DNA of 64,000 bases. Source: Persicaria tinctoria (lineage: Eukaryota; Streptophyta; Magnoliopsida; Caryophyllales; Polygonaceae). Position 1 is the first letter of the stretch. Every line of letters starts with the position of its first letter. The position numbers and the translations under genes are program-made. The notes beneath the pieces are model-generated. The model was not told the origin of the DNA. It ran no database searches and worked only from the letters and a program-made list of their open reading frames with translations. The stretch is from positions 28,662,620-28,726,619 of the forward strand of contig JBANSL010000010.1 in assembly GCA_037127255.1 (NCBI GenBank), given 5' to 3'. Of the stretch, positions 27,360 through 37,385 are shown in pieces.

Positions 27360-27389
27360 ATTATTATTAATATTAATATTAATAATAAT
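27311..27389. repeat. (ATT)n microsatellite
   Basis: ATT trinucleotide repeats, about 15 in a row and then degenerate, ending in TTAATATTAATA-type sequence. Confidence 0.95.
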
Positions 27390-27390
27390 T

Positions 27391-27675
27391 TAAACAAGCC
27401 GAGCTTTAACAAAATTTTAAGCTCGATTGAAAACTCGGCTCGTTCGAATAAAACTCGAATAGAATTTCTAAAATTTTCCTTTAAGTTTACATGTTATAAC
27501 TAAGTAGAACTACTTAAAGCTCGAAAAAAGCTCGGCTCGAGCTCATTCATTTCCTAAACAAGCCGAGCTTGAACAAAATAAAAAGCTCGTTTAAAAATTA
27601 GACTCGGCTCGACTCGACCTCGTTTAACAAATGAACAAGCTTGAACATGTCAAGCTCGACTCGTTCGGCTCGAAT
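27391..27675. repeat. GAGCTCGG/CGAGCTT-rich dispersed repeat
   Basis: Phrases such as AACAAGCCGAGCTT (27394 and 27552) and CTCGGCTCG recur on both strands. This composition is common in dispersed plant repeats, probably DNA-transposon ends with short subterminal motifs; I cannot place it in a family. Confidence 0.6.
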
Positions 27676-27942
27676 AACAACACCCTGCTGCCCACTAGAC
27701 CGTACAGAATCAGAAGCAGGGGGCCGCGCAAGTCACGTCCACGTGTCCTTTGGGGCCCACTTTCATTCTGCGGAGCGAAATGCAATTCATTCCTCCTCCA
27801 TCCAGGCAGTTAAAGGTCGGCTCCTTGGGGTGGCGGTGCCAACCCCCCACCCCCCTAGGGTTTTCCGCCCCCGTGTCTGCATTTCGAAGCTATCAGGGAG
27901 CCAAATCGAGGAGATTCTTGTTGAGCTGGTTGTGATTTGAGC
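27676..27942 (+). promoter_or_regulatory. Upstream region and probable 5' UTR of the PRT1-like gene
   Basis: About 270 bp, locally GC-rich, between repeat DNA and the start codon. No clear TATA box is seen at a fixed distance. A G-box-like CCACGTGT lies at 27738-27745. The promoter is necessarily short or shared with the repeat. Confidence 0.4.
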
Positions 27943-30900
27943 ATGGATAATGAATTCCAACCTATGACGGAGGAGAACAAGGAGAATCATCCATCCTTGG
28001 ATTGTGTTGAATCGGAGGAGGAGGAGGAGGATATCTCTGAATCCTTCATCTGCTGCGTCTGTTTGTAAGATCGACAGTTCTTGTTCTCGTTTCCTCTCTC
28101 CGTCCTTTCTTAATTTAATTTCTCCCCTATCTGTTTTTGTCATTAAATGAAGATGATGAATTCTGATTTCGCCTGTTGGCATGTTCGGATGAAGCAATTG
28201 GTTGTTTGGTTACATGAATAATTCAGTTTTGTGCTTTAATTGTTTTAATTGTTCTAATTGAGTTTGGTTACATGAGCAATTGGTTGTTCGGATGAAGCAA
28301 TTGGTTGTTTGGTTACATGAATAATTCAGTTTTGGCTGCTGTACTGGAATTTGAGTTATAACTCTTCTCTAATCTTGAGTGTACTTTAGTGCAAGACTAC
28401 TTGAACCGAATATATGATTGGTGTTTATCAAAAAAAAAAAAAAAGAATATATGATTGATAAAGTTTGAAACTTCATTCTCATTTCCTCAATCTTGTTGGT
28501 AAAAATGCCATTTGATAACGGCAAACTTGAAAAAAACTACAATTGTTTGATGTCTTCTATAGATATTGGGCATATGGATTTTTTCATACCTTCACATGAT
28601 ATTGGGCATATGTTAAAATGAAGCACCAACCTGGAAAGGGTTGTGTTTCCATTTTATGCCTTGGTTTGTAAATCATATGCAAGAGTGGTGCAGAAAATTG
28701 CTTAATACTGTAATATTTTATGGTTCTGTAAGACCTCTTATTGATCTCAAATATTTTTTATGTTGTAGGGATCTCTTATACAAGCCCATCGTGCTAGGTA
28801 ATATGCTTTACCCGAAGAACAGAATTTAACTGAAACGTGAGATTCTAGAGTTAACTTCCTTTTTCTCCCACATTGCAGCTTGTGGCCATGTTTCCTGTTT
28901 CTGGTGTGTACATATGTCAATGAATGGTTATGGAGTATCTCGTTGTCCTATCTGTAGGCATTCATATTACCACTTTCCTACAGTATGTCAAATGCTCCAC
29001 TTCCTGATCGTAAAGATGTATCCCAGTGCTTATCAAAGAAGGGATAAACAAATGCTTGGTAACTCACTTGTTCTCGTGTATTCTGATCCAACCCCTCCCT
29101 CCCTCCCTCCAAGTACTTCGTTTTATTTAAGGACTTGTGTTTCAGGGGTTCTCTCTTTGCAATAGCAGATGCATATATATCCTTGTCCAAACTATCTACT
29201 TTTCATAATCTTTGAAAACTGTTAGCTTATGATTTACATTGTGTTGGATTTCGAGCTTTACAAACTCAGCTTGAGGGGAAGTGTTGGATAAATTGGTTTT
29301 ACTTCTATGTCACAAGTTAGTTGGTTATTGCATTTAATGTGTTGCTTTAGCTTTAATTTTCTAGCTGGAGGTTTATATTTCCTAAGCTGTCTTTACTAGA
29401 GTTATTATGTCTTTTGTAGCTTCACTTTTCAGACTTTGTAGCTTCTCTTGTAAGCTTCAAAGGTCATCTCTTGTCTTTAAATAGTTGTTTTCTCCTTGAA
29501 TAATATGATAAGACAATATGAAGAAGATCTTAAACTTCTCTTTGTTCTTCCTCAAGATCCTCCCAAGATTTGTTGTTTCCGCTTCTATGATTTCAGTTTA
29601 GAAATCTAACATGGTATAAGAGCTTATGGTGTTCTCCTAAGCTTATTTTTTTCTTATTTACTTCAGCCTTCATTGCTGAAACATTCTTCTCAAATCTACA
29701 GCATTGGTTCTGTTCCACCCACCCATCTTTTTCAGCCTTATTGCTGAAACTACCTGGTTTCTCATGCCTATATTGCTGAGAACTTCTCCTGTTTTTCGGC
29801 CTTCATTGCTGAAATGTCTTTCTGATTTCTCAAGCCTTCATTGCTTGAGAACCTTTTCCTGTTTTCTCAGCCTTCATTGCTGGAAAAATTTGTTTATGGT
29901 TCCAGCCTTCATAGCTGAAACGACTTTCTGATTTCTCAAGCCTTCATTGCTGGGAATGTTTTCCATTTCTTCAGCCTTCATTGCTGAAGAATGTTCAAGG
30001 TTTAAGCCTCCATGCTGAATCTTCGTCCGGTGTGTGACATCATGTCACATTTTCCTCCAGAAGAGATTGGTGTTGCCAAAGGCTGATATCCAGATCATGG
30101 TTGCTGGATTTTGTTGTTCGTTTCTGCTGAGGTTTGTCTCATTCAGACTTGTTCTTGGTGGGTCAATCAGTCTCGCTTGGAGCTCATGCTAGAACTGGTG
30201 TTGCTATTCTCTTGGGCTCTTGCTTGTTTATCTTGGTGTTTGCTGATGAACTTCTGGTGCTACAACAACATTCTCCAAGGAGTGGCAGCCATGTTCATCA
30301 ATGTTCAACCAATTTGAAGAGCTATTTCAAAGCTGAGTTTGAGGGGGAGTGTTGGATTTCGAGCTTTACAAACTCAGCTTGAGGGGAAGTGTTGGATAAA
30401 TTGGTTTTACTTCTATGTCACAAGTTAGTTGGTTGTTGCATTTAATGTGTTGCTTTAGCTTTAATTTTCTAGCTGGAGGTTTATATTTCCTAAGCTGTCT
30501 TTACTAGAGTTATTATGTCTTTTGTAGCTTCACTTTTCAGACTTTGTAGCTTCTCTTGTAAGCTTCAAAGGTCATCTCTTGTCTTTAAATAGTTGTTTTC
30601 TCCTTGAATAATATGATAAGACAATATGAAGAAGATCTTAAACTTCTCTTTGTTCTTCCTCAAGATCCTCCCAAGATTTGTTGTTTCCGCTTCTATGATT
30701 TCAGTTTAGAAATCTAACACATTGTATAATCTAGACTTGTCCCTTAATCTGCTTATTGTGTATCTGAATCCTGACTGATCTTCATTTTAGTTTGTTGCCA
30801 TTGCCATTTGCCAACTAAAGTTGGTGACATTCCCACACATTTAGTTCAACTGTTATTTCTTGTGTATTTCAGAACAGGAGAAAGAAACTAATTGCTTCTC

Positions 30901-33061
30901 ACCACAGTTGGAGAGCAGCTCTTTGAAATCCAACAGTGCTGGTGGATCAGCATTTACATCTTCCCCATGTTCAAAATCAAGCTTGTCTACTGAATTTTCA
31001 AAGCCAGAGACACCAGAATGCTTGCAAGCCTGTAAAATGGCTGTTAGCGAAGAGAATAACCAGTCTGAGACAAATACTAATGTTACCTTGAATCAGATTG
31101 CAATCACAGATGTGCTTTGTCCCACGTGCAAAGAGTTGCTGTTCCGCCCTGCAGTTCTAAATTGTGGCCATGGTGAACCCTTGTGCTCCTTTGTTGATGT
31201 TCCATGCTATATGTTGTATAAAAAGTAAAAACCTTCCCATATTCTTTTTTGAAATATATTCTCTCTAATGAGCTTCTTGGTTGCTATCTGTGCAGTTTAT
31301 TGTGAAACTTGTATCACCATTCCAGAGGATGGAACAATCAGTTGTCCAATTTGTGAAATTCCTCATCCTAGTGACTTCCCTAAGGTTTGCTTGGAGCTAA
31401 ATAATTTCTTGGAAGAAACATTCCCCAAGGAATATTCATCACGGAGGGGTTCCGTTGAACGTGATCAAGTTGACTTTAAAGAGAAGAATCCACCTTCTTG
31501 TATGTCTTATTTCTGAGATTAATTTTACTACAGATTCTTAATATCATCTCTACTGCACTTGAAAGTTTCCTGATTTCTTTGCCTAGCATTTTATTTTGTT
31601 CGAATGACTTAAGTTGAGAGAATTGAGGACATAAAAAGCTTGTGAAGATTAAAAAAAGAACTTTATGTTTACACTTTAAACTTTATCCATTTGCACGTCT
31701 AATTTCCAAAATGATACTGGTTTACTGCATTATCTTTTTGAAAAAGACCTTATACATTTTTCATTATATAAATGTGTTAGAAATTTGTGGGAGGCAGGGA
31801 TGTAACTCTAAAGATGGGAAGATAGAAAGACCATAGAATTCAACTTTGTGCTTCTTCAGACTCTGGTGGTGGAAGCGTGGTAGATTGTAGATTTGTAGTG
31901 TTGGTTAACATGCATTTCAAACCCATAAAAGAGGTTAAGAAATTTGGAATGGTCCAGCTATATAAATTTTCAAAGAAAGCAAAATCGGACAAATCCGATC
32001 AAAAGTTATATTCAATCTACATAATAAATCTTACCATATTCTATTCTAAGTAATGTTAATGTTGTCAGTGAAAAGAGCGAAAGAGGACTACCCCAGTGAG
32101 ATCCTTGTGACCTTGTTAACTATCTGTTGAAGATGTTGATATTCTTTATTATTTCTTTTCCAGGTTCAAGTTCAAAAACCTCTGCGAAGAAAAATGCGTA
32201 TTTATCTTCGTTTCCTTCTGGAAATATCCTTCACTGGTTGACTCAACATGACCCAAAGGTCCACTTTGGTGTTGGTTGTGATTATTGTGGGGTGAGTTTC
32301 CATAATTATCTCATTTTTTTAACCCATTTTTGTGCATTAATTTGTTGTTTGTATAATGCTGTTAAAATCCACACCATGAGATGTATATAACATAGCGTCT
32401 ACATAGCTCCTGAGACTCTGCATGACAAATCTGCTTTCTTAACAGTTTAGCTCCTTTTTTTCCTTGAATTGGTAAATAAATAGCGGCCATCCAGGGTTCG
32501 AACCGGAGACCTATGGGTACTACCCAAAAGTCCTTTCCGGTGAGCCATTCCGGAATGGTTAGCTCCTTTTTTTCTTCCATGTACAGCTGAAGAACATGCT
32601 CATCCATTTATTCCCAACTGTGAATTGTACATATGGGAAATTGGGGAATGCAAGTGAATTGTGATGTGTATGCATGGATCGATTTATTTTTGAGAGCAAA
32701 TCCACATGATCCGCTGACATGACTGTTGGTGTTATCACAGATATATCCTGTAGTTGGTAAAAGATACAGATGCCAGGACTGCGAGGAAGCAATAGGATTC
32801 GATCTCTGTGAAGAATGTTATGATACAAAATCCAAACTTCCAGGCCGGTTCAATCAGCGGCATACTGCAGAACACAAGTTTGAGCTTATAGAGACTTGTA
32901 ATATGGCAACAAGGTTCAGGCTAGTGACAGGGAGCTTGGATCACGCCGTACTCTTATCTGAAGAAAGTGAAGATTTTGATGACGGCCCTGTGACTCAAGA
33001 TAATACAAATAGTAATGTCGAAGATTCTACAGAATCAAATAACAACTCCATGAGTGATTGA
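27943..33061 (+). CDS. PRT1: E3 ubiquitin ligase PRT1-like (RING-RING-ZZ), 427 residues
   Basis: Exons are 27943-28064, 28769-28797, 28879-29058, 30873-31172, 31296-31499, 32164-32291 and 32741-33061. They total 1284 bases with GT-AG introns and consistent phases. RING 1 (C3HC4) uses C37, C40, C52, H54, C57, C60, C73 and C76. RING 2 uses C193, C196, C208, H210, C213, C216, C227 and C230. A ZZ zinc finger follows with C317, C320, C332, C335, C344, C347, H362 and H366. The tail is acidic. This domain order is that of Arabidopsis PRT1 (about 410 residues), the ligase of the N-degron pathway that recognises proteins with bulky aromatic N-terminal residues. No frame breaks are seen, so the gene is probably functional although introns 3 and 6 carry transposons. 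The start ATG is the first in the exon leading to RING 1. Confidence 0.93.
28183..28335 (+). repeat. Direct duplication in intron 1 of the PRT1-like gene
   Basis: A 48-base segment starting GTTCGGATGAAGCAATTGG occurs at about 28183-28230 and about 28288-28335. Confidence 0.8.
29237..29241. repeat. Left target duplication (CATTG) of intronic LTR element
   Basis: CATTG at 29237-29241 recurs at 30720-30724, directly outside the two LTRs. Confidence 0.92.
29242..29611 (+). repeat. 5' LTR of intronic element
   Basis: 370 bp. It contains a second LTR-like start at 29282 (TGTTGGATAAATTGG) preceded by CTTGAGGGGAAG, so the first 40 bases look like an added outer segment. Confidence 0.92.
29612..29623 (+). 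other. Primer binding site (initiator tRNA-Met, one mismatch)
   Basis: TGGTATAAGAGC follows the LTR with no spacer base. Confidence 0.85.
29662..30025 (+). repeat. Array of about ten TTCAGC-CTTCATT-GCTGAA hairpins
   Basis: Each unit has a 6-7 base arm, a loop near CTTCATT and the complementary arm. Clear units are 29662-29680, 29731-29748, 29761-29780, 29795-29813, 29829-29849, 29866-29884, 29901-29919, 29935-29955, 29969-29989 and about 30003-30021. Arms change together in some copies (CTCAAGC with GCTTGAG at 29829; CTTCAGC with GCTGAAG at 29969). Confidence 0.85.
30350..30719 (+). repeat. 3' LTR of intronic element
   Basis: 370 bp, one difference from the 5' LTR, preceded by the purine tract GAGTTTGAGGGGGAG. 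Confidence 0.92.
32447..32573 (-). mobile_element. tRNA-derived SINE, 97 bp, in PRT1 intron 6
   Basis: The element 32462-32558 is flanked by a perfect 15-bp duplication TTAGCTCCTTTTTTT. On the minus strand it starts CCATTCCGGAATGGCTCACC (A-box-like), has GGTTCGAACCC (B box) and ends TTTATTTACCAATTCAAGG without a poly(A) tail. A second copy lies at 60746-60844. Confidence 0.9.
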
Positions 33062-34067
33062 TAAACTCCTGAAAATATGGAAGTAATTGAACATCTAAAC
33101 ATGTCTTATGATGTTCGTTCTATTCTATTTGTTTCTCAGTTTCTTTGAAGTTTTATTTATCTTATTCGATTTGAGAGTTTACGGGCATGTTTATGAAATA
33201 CTATGGCTACTGTAGTTATGAACTTAGTGATCTATCAACAGGGGAGGGGTTAGAAACTTTTGTATCACACAATTGCCTGGAGTAGCCGAACGTCTGTCGG
33301 CTACAGTGATTCATTCAGCTATAGTTCAGGAAATCGGAAAGCACCCGGAGTTTCTTTGTTCACAAGCAGTGGGTGAATATCTTCCATCGCCCACCATGTC
33401 CAAATCTCCTCTACCTACTCTCTCCTCTTTGATGCCTGCATTCGACAATGAAAGCGCCTCTTCCACAAGTACTGATTACATCCCAGAAGCCTTTTCCGCT
33501 ACATTTACATTTCTACGTCGTTTGACGACTTTGTCGACACAAGTCTTTATGAAATAACCTTGACGGGAAGAAAAAACAAGGCAAAGTAATAATAACTTGC
33601 TAGTATGGACGATTTGGGAGATATATTCGGAGTAGACTCGTGACTTGCCTCATTGCCGTGAAACTACTATTGAAATAGCTAACTACTCATATATGCCACG
33701 AGTCAATGCGTCAATAGGACCAATAGGTTCGAAGTGAAGGGCCATAAAAGCTAGCTAATCTAAAGTCTAACCTCAGCTCACATGTACTAGGGTTGTATCA
33801 GATGTAATCACTGTAAAGTATTTCATTTGTGTGTAAGATTTTCGGAAGAAGACACTATGTGTGTCAGGGAAGAAACTCACTGCCACATTTAAATTATTTT
33901 TTAATCGTCATTTTTTTTTAATTTTTGGTGTCAGACAAAAATTACAAAAGAGGTATAAGCGTTGAATATGCTCTGATAAATCGAACTAATCATTACCAAT
34001 TCGATAATGATAATCAATCCGGTAATATTGGAATTACCATTACGATTTAAAATTATTTGATAATGGT
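33062..34067 (+). other. 3' flank of the PRT1-like gene
   Basis: It contains the 3' UTR and a plus-strand frame at 33273-33557 (94 codons, Ser/Thr-rich, no domain recognised). That frame has codon-like composition and could be a separate small gene, an alternative last exon or chance. The remainder shows nothing I can name. Confidence 0.4.
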
Positions 34068-34803
34068 ACTAGCTAGGGCTGTTCATCGGCCCAAAACCAA
34101 TCCGAACCTAGTCAAACCGAACCGAGCCGAAAACCGAAATTTCAAAAAACGTAAACCGAAAACCGAACCGAAACTAATAGGTTTGGTTCGGTTTTTCACC
34201 GGTTTGGTTTCGGTTCGGTTCGGTTATAAACCTAAATAAACCGATATTATTTGAGCATATTTTATACCGATGTTATTTGAGCATTAAAAAAAACTCATGG
34301 TCTAGTGTCTACGTAATACACCTACACATGCATGACATGCCCTTTTTTATTGCATTTGGGCTACCAATTACGGAAGGTACTCTTATGATGTCGTTCCAAT
34401 CACATTACAAGGCACAAGCAAAAGTAAAACACAAGCCTAATTGGCAAATGGATATTCACAGGAATCACAACCTCATGATCTACGTACGTACTAGAGTAGA
34501 CAGCAATACGTTGTACTGCAGTAGCACATAGCAGATCAGCACTCAACTGAACCTTGCATAGGCGTACAACAGTAGGCAGTAGCACCTCGTAACGGTTCGA
34601 TCTTCAACCTTGTACAACAGTAGCACATAGCAGCTGAGCAAATAAAGAAATGTAAATTAAAACATTTTAAAAAAAAAATCGGTTTTCTCTCGGTTTAACC
34701 GAACCGAGCCTAAACCGAAAATAAAAATTCCCTGAACCGAAAACCTAAACCGAAATCAATAGGTTCGGTTCGGTTCCGGTTTTTTCGGTTCGGTTCGGCC
34801 CAA
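34068..34803. repeat. CCGAAC-rich repeat, probable DNA-transposon remnant
   Basis: Two arms (34068-34245 and about 34675-34803) consist of CCGAAC and GGTTCGGTT motifs on both strands, around a 430-bp unique centre. The left arm starts AGGGCTGTTCATCGG, a start seen on many plant repeats of this composition. No target duplication is visible, so the right end is probably truncated. Confidence 0.65.
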
Positions 34804-35160
34804 CTTTTTTTTTCTTTTGATAAAGTGTAAAAATTCGATATCAGACATGTCAGATTCTTGATAGGCGGGATTTTTTAGAGGGGCTAAATTTTTTTTTCGG
34901 AATTTTTTTTTCTCGGTCTATATATATATATTGAAGAAATTTTTTAAAAATATTGAAAGAAAACCATACATTGTGATATAAATATGATATTTTATTATAA
35001 AAAATTCATATAATAGTTCATATGTGTGTGTCTTAAATATGACATTGATATTAAAAAAATTCATAGGAATAAAAATTAGAAGAATTTTTTAAAATATATG
35101 TTTAGCATAATGAATAATCTTATGAAAATATAAAAAGAAAACTATAAAATTTGATTTTTT
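34804..35160. other. AT-rich sequence
   Basis: AT-rich with T runs, no frame or recognisable repeat; it contains the point where the LINE 3' end stops. Confidence 0.5.
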
Positions 35161-35258
35161 TAACCGGAAAATTTTTGGCATTGAGGCAAACCCTCAACTG
35201 CGAAGAGCATCCTTGAGGATGAAAAGCCGTAGCGAAGAGTCGTTAATAATTTGTGGGC
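35161..35258 (-). pseudogene. 3' tail of the second LINE, left of the Athila insertion
   Basis: The sequence continues in phase from the RNase H-like end at 50268 once the Athila element and one TGGGC are removed. Read on the minus strand it runs on for about 25 codons, reaches a stop and passes into a short A-rich 3' region. Confidence 0.6.
35254..35258. repeat. Left target duplication (TGGGC) of the Athila element
   Basis: TGGGC at 35254-35258 recurs at 50268-50272. Confidence 0.93.
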
Positions 35259-37302
35259 TGATGTCTCCAAAGTAGCCATGTTTTCATGCATATTTCAGTT
35301 CCATATTCTTTACATTTTGCATATTTCGGGTTGGGAATATGTCGAATTTATGTAGTATATGTTTATTTGTTAGAAATGGAGATCTACATAAGTTTCTGTT
35401 TAATATTGCAGAATATGGAAACATTTCGGGAGAAACCAAGAAACAAAGACGAAAGCAGCAAGTCTACTCTATATCGACTAGACTCTTGTCTATGTCGACA
35501 AGGCCGAGCCCGGACACACTGGAGTCGAGTAGAGACCTGACCAGACAACGCGGAGCAATACCCTACTCGACATCGAGTAGCTCTACTCGAGGTCGACAAG
35601 AGCCAGACCCCACTCCCCGAGCCAAGTCGAAGAGGCACTGCTCGAGAACACAAGGCAAGAACCTACTCGAGCTCGACAAGCGTTTGTCGAGGTAGACCAC
35701 GCCCAGGAGACAGTGTCCGAGCATGTCGACAAGGGCTACCCTAGACAACCAGGCCGATGATCCGCTCGTCGAGATCGAGGAAGCTTCCTCTAGGTCGACA
35801 AGTCTGAGAACCCACATCCGACTCGACAACCTCGGAAGACCAAGTCGAGAACACAACCTTCGTCGAGATCGAGGAGACCTCCTCGAGATCGACCAGCGCC
35901 AGGAGTCCTGTCCGAGCTTGTCGAGGACCAGCTAGCCGAGATGACGAAGTTGGCCCAGTCGACGACTTTTCCTACTCGAGGTCGACCACCGCTTGTCGAG
36001 GTCGACGAGGATTTCCCGAAGCCGCGTAACGCGCTGAGTACAGTCCTACTCGAGATAGAGTCCTTGGAGCCGAGGAAAAGCAAGATCCATCCGATTTATC
36101 CACATCTATCATGGAGAAGAGAGTTTTATCCACTTGAGACAATTTAGATATATTTCCCTAATTTTAGATTTAATTTCTTTATATCTTTTATTTATCTTTT
36201 TAAGTTTTAGATATAGATATAGATATTCTATCCTTGATTAGCAAGGAATAGAAGCCTATAAATAAAGCCCTAGGGGCTGGTTTTTCAATCATTCAATTTT
36301 CAGTCAGAGACAAGTAGTTCCACAGAGACGATTTAGGAGTTTAAGGCTTTTAAGGTTTTGGCAGTTTACGACGGTTGATTGCCGGAATTGTAAAAGCTTT
36401 GAATTTAGTTAATGCAAGTGATTTTCTTTCAATCAATGATGTCTGCAATTGCAATGAAGAGCGAGTAGTCCACCCACTTCTGGGGTTGGGGTGAGCCCAA
36501 CGAGAGCCATGTCGGCGGATTAGCTATTGCGGAAGGAGGTATTTTGTCGTTATCTTAATCTATTCCTTATGTGCTTCATCTTTGATTGAGAAATTGAAGA
36601 ACTCATGTTGCGAAACTTGGGTAGTAATTAGGATTTCTATTCGAAAGATTATAAATGCTAATTATGAAAAGGAATAGATGCAATTAGGATTATTTGTCGC
36701 GAGATTTATATTCCTACTTGTCGGATTAGGTGAAAGCCTTTTCCTTTATCGATAAAGTTACCGCCTTTTGTAATTTATATTCCGCTTGCATGGTGATCGT
36801 TGTCGCAAACCCTAATTTTGGAGGTTCCCCACATTCATAAAGTCACAAAACCGAATTCTGCATTTGTTTTTACGTTTTTTTTTCACCCTTGTCGATCTCG
36901 ACCAGCTTCTGGTCGACCTCGACCACTGACCTCCGATCCCAGATCGTCGTAGCTCAATTGTGCAGGGACTCGACAAGACAAGCCGAAGTCGACGAAGGTC
37001 CTACTCGAGATCGAGTACGCCTAGTCGAGGTCGAGTAGACTTCGCCGAGAGCTCTGCTGTGTTCGACTGTGCCTGACCCCTGTCGACTAGCCCTTAGTCG
37101 AGGTCGAGTACCACTGTTGTCGACTTCTGTCCGTGAGATTCCACCGCTGCCTAGGATCCGCTGACCAGCTTCCTCGAGGATTCGAACCTGACTTGCTCTT
37201 ACTACATTTGGAGGAAGTCTTGAACATTATTTGCTGGGATCCGATCGGTTTGCTTTACTTTGTTTACTTATTGTTTTGCATTCTCGATTTCCTCTTACAA
37301 CA
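35259..37302 (+). repeat. 5' LTR of the Athila element
   Basis: Bases 35459-36075 and 36890-37125 are packed with TCGA, mostly as GTCGAC, CTCGAG and GTCGAGGTCGA. A frame within 35723-35935 reads DPLVEIEEASSRSTS, much like the gag-pol linkers of the same element. The U3/R boundary is set by the TATA box at 36257. Confidence 0.93.
36257..36266 (+). promoter_or_regulatory. TATA box of the Athila 5' LTR
   Basis: TATAAATAAA in an otherwise unremarkable stretch, followed about 30 bases later by a pyrimidine-rich stretch suitable for a start site. The 3' LTR has the same box at 49222-49231. Confidence 0.7.
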
Positions 37303-37305
37303 AAT

Positions 37306-37323
37306 TGGCGCCGTTGCCGGGGA
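37306..37323 (+). other. Primer binding site (tRNA-Asp type)
   Basis: TGGCGCCGTTGCCGGGGA, the site used by Athila and Tat elements, starts three bases after the LTR end. Confidence 0.93.
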
Positions 37324-37385
37324 AGCTATCATGCGCGCCTTAGGTAGTCAGTTCTCACGTTTCTTTTGAGTTAGTTTGCAGGTGT

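Larger units (their letters stand above)
29242..30719 (+). mobile_element. Short non-autonomous LTR element in PRT1 intron 3, 1478 bp
   Basis: Two 370-bp LTRs (TGTTGGATTT...ATCTAACA) differ at one position (A at 29327, G at 30435). A primer site TGGTATAAGAGC (29612-29623) differs from the initiator tRNA-Met site by one base. The polypurine tract TTTGAGGGGGAG ends at 30349, and the duplication is CATTG. The 738-bp internal part encodes no retrotransposon protein. It consists largely of a hairpin array. Size and structure are close to TRIM/SMART elements, though the LTR is long for a TRIM. The element is in the same orientation as the gene and lies between intact exons 3 and 4. Confidence 0.93.

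Noticed and set aside
29662..30025. CRISPR-like array
   Set aside because: The repeats are imperfect, irregularly spaced hairpins in a plant retrotransposon intron; there are no uniform spacers and no cas genes.
30860..31228. Stand-alone 122-codon gene
   Set aside because: It is exon 4 of the PRT1-like gene read on into the next intron; the splice site at 31173 joins RING 2 correctly.
32462..32558. tRNA gene in PRT1 intron 6
   Set aside because: Perfect target duplications and a second copy at 60746 show it is a SINE.
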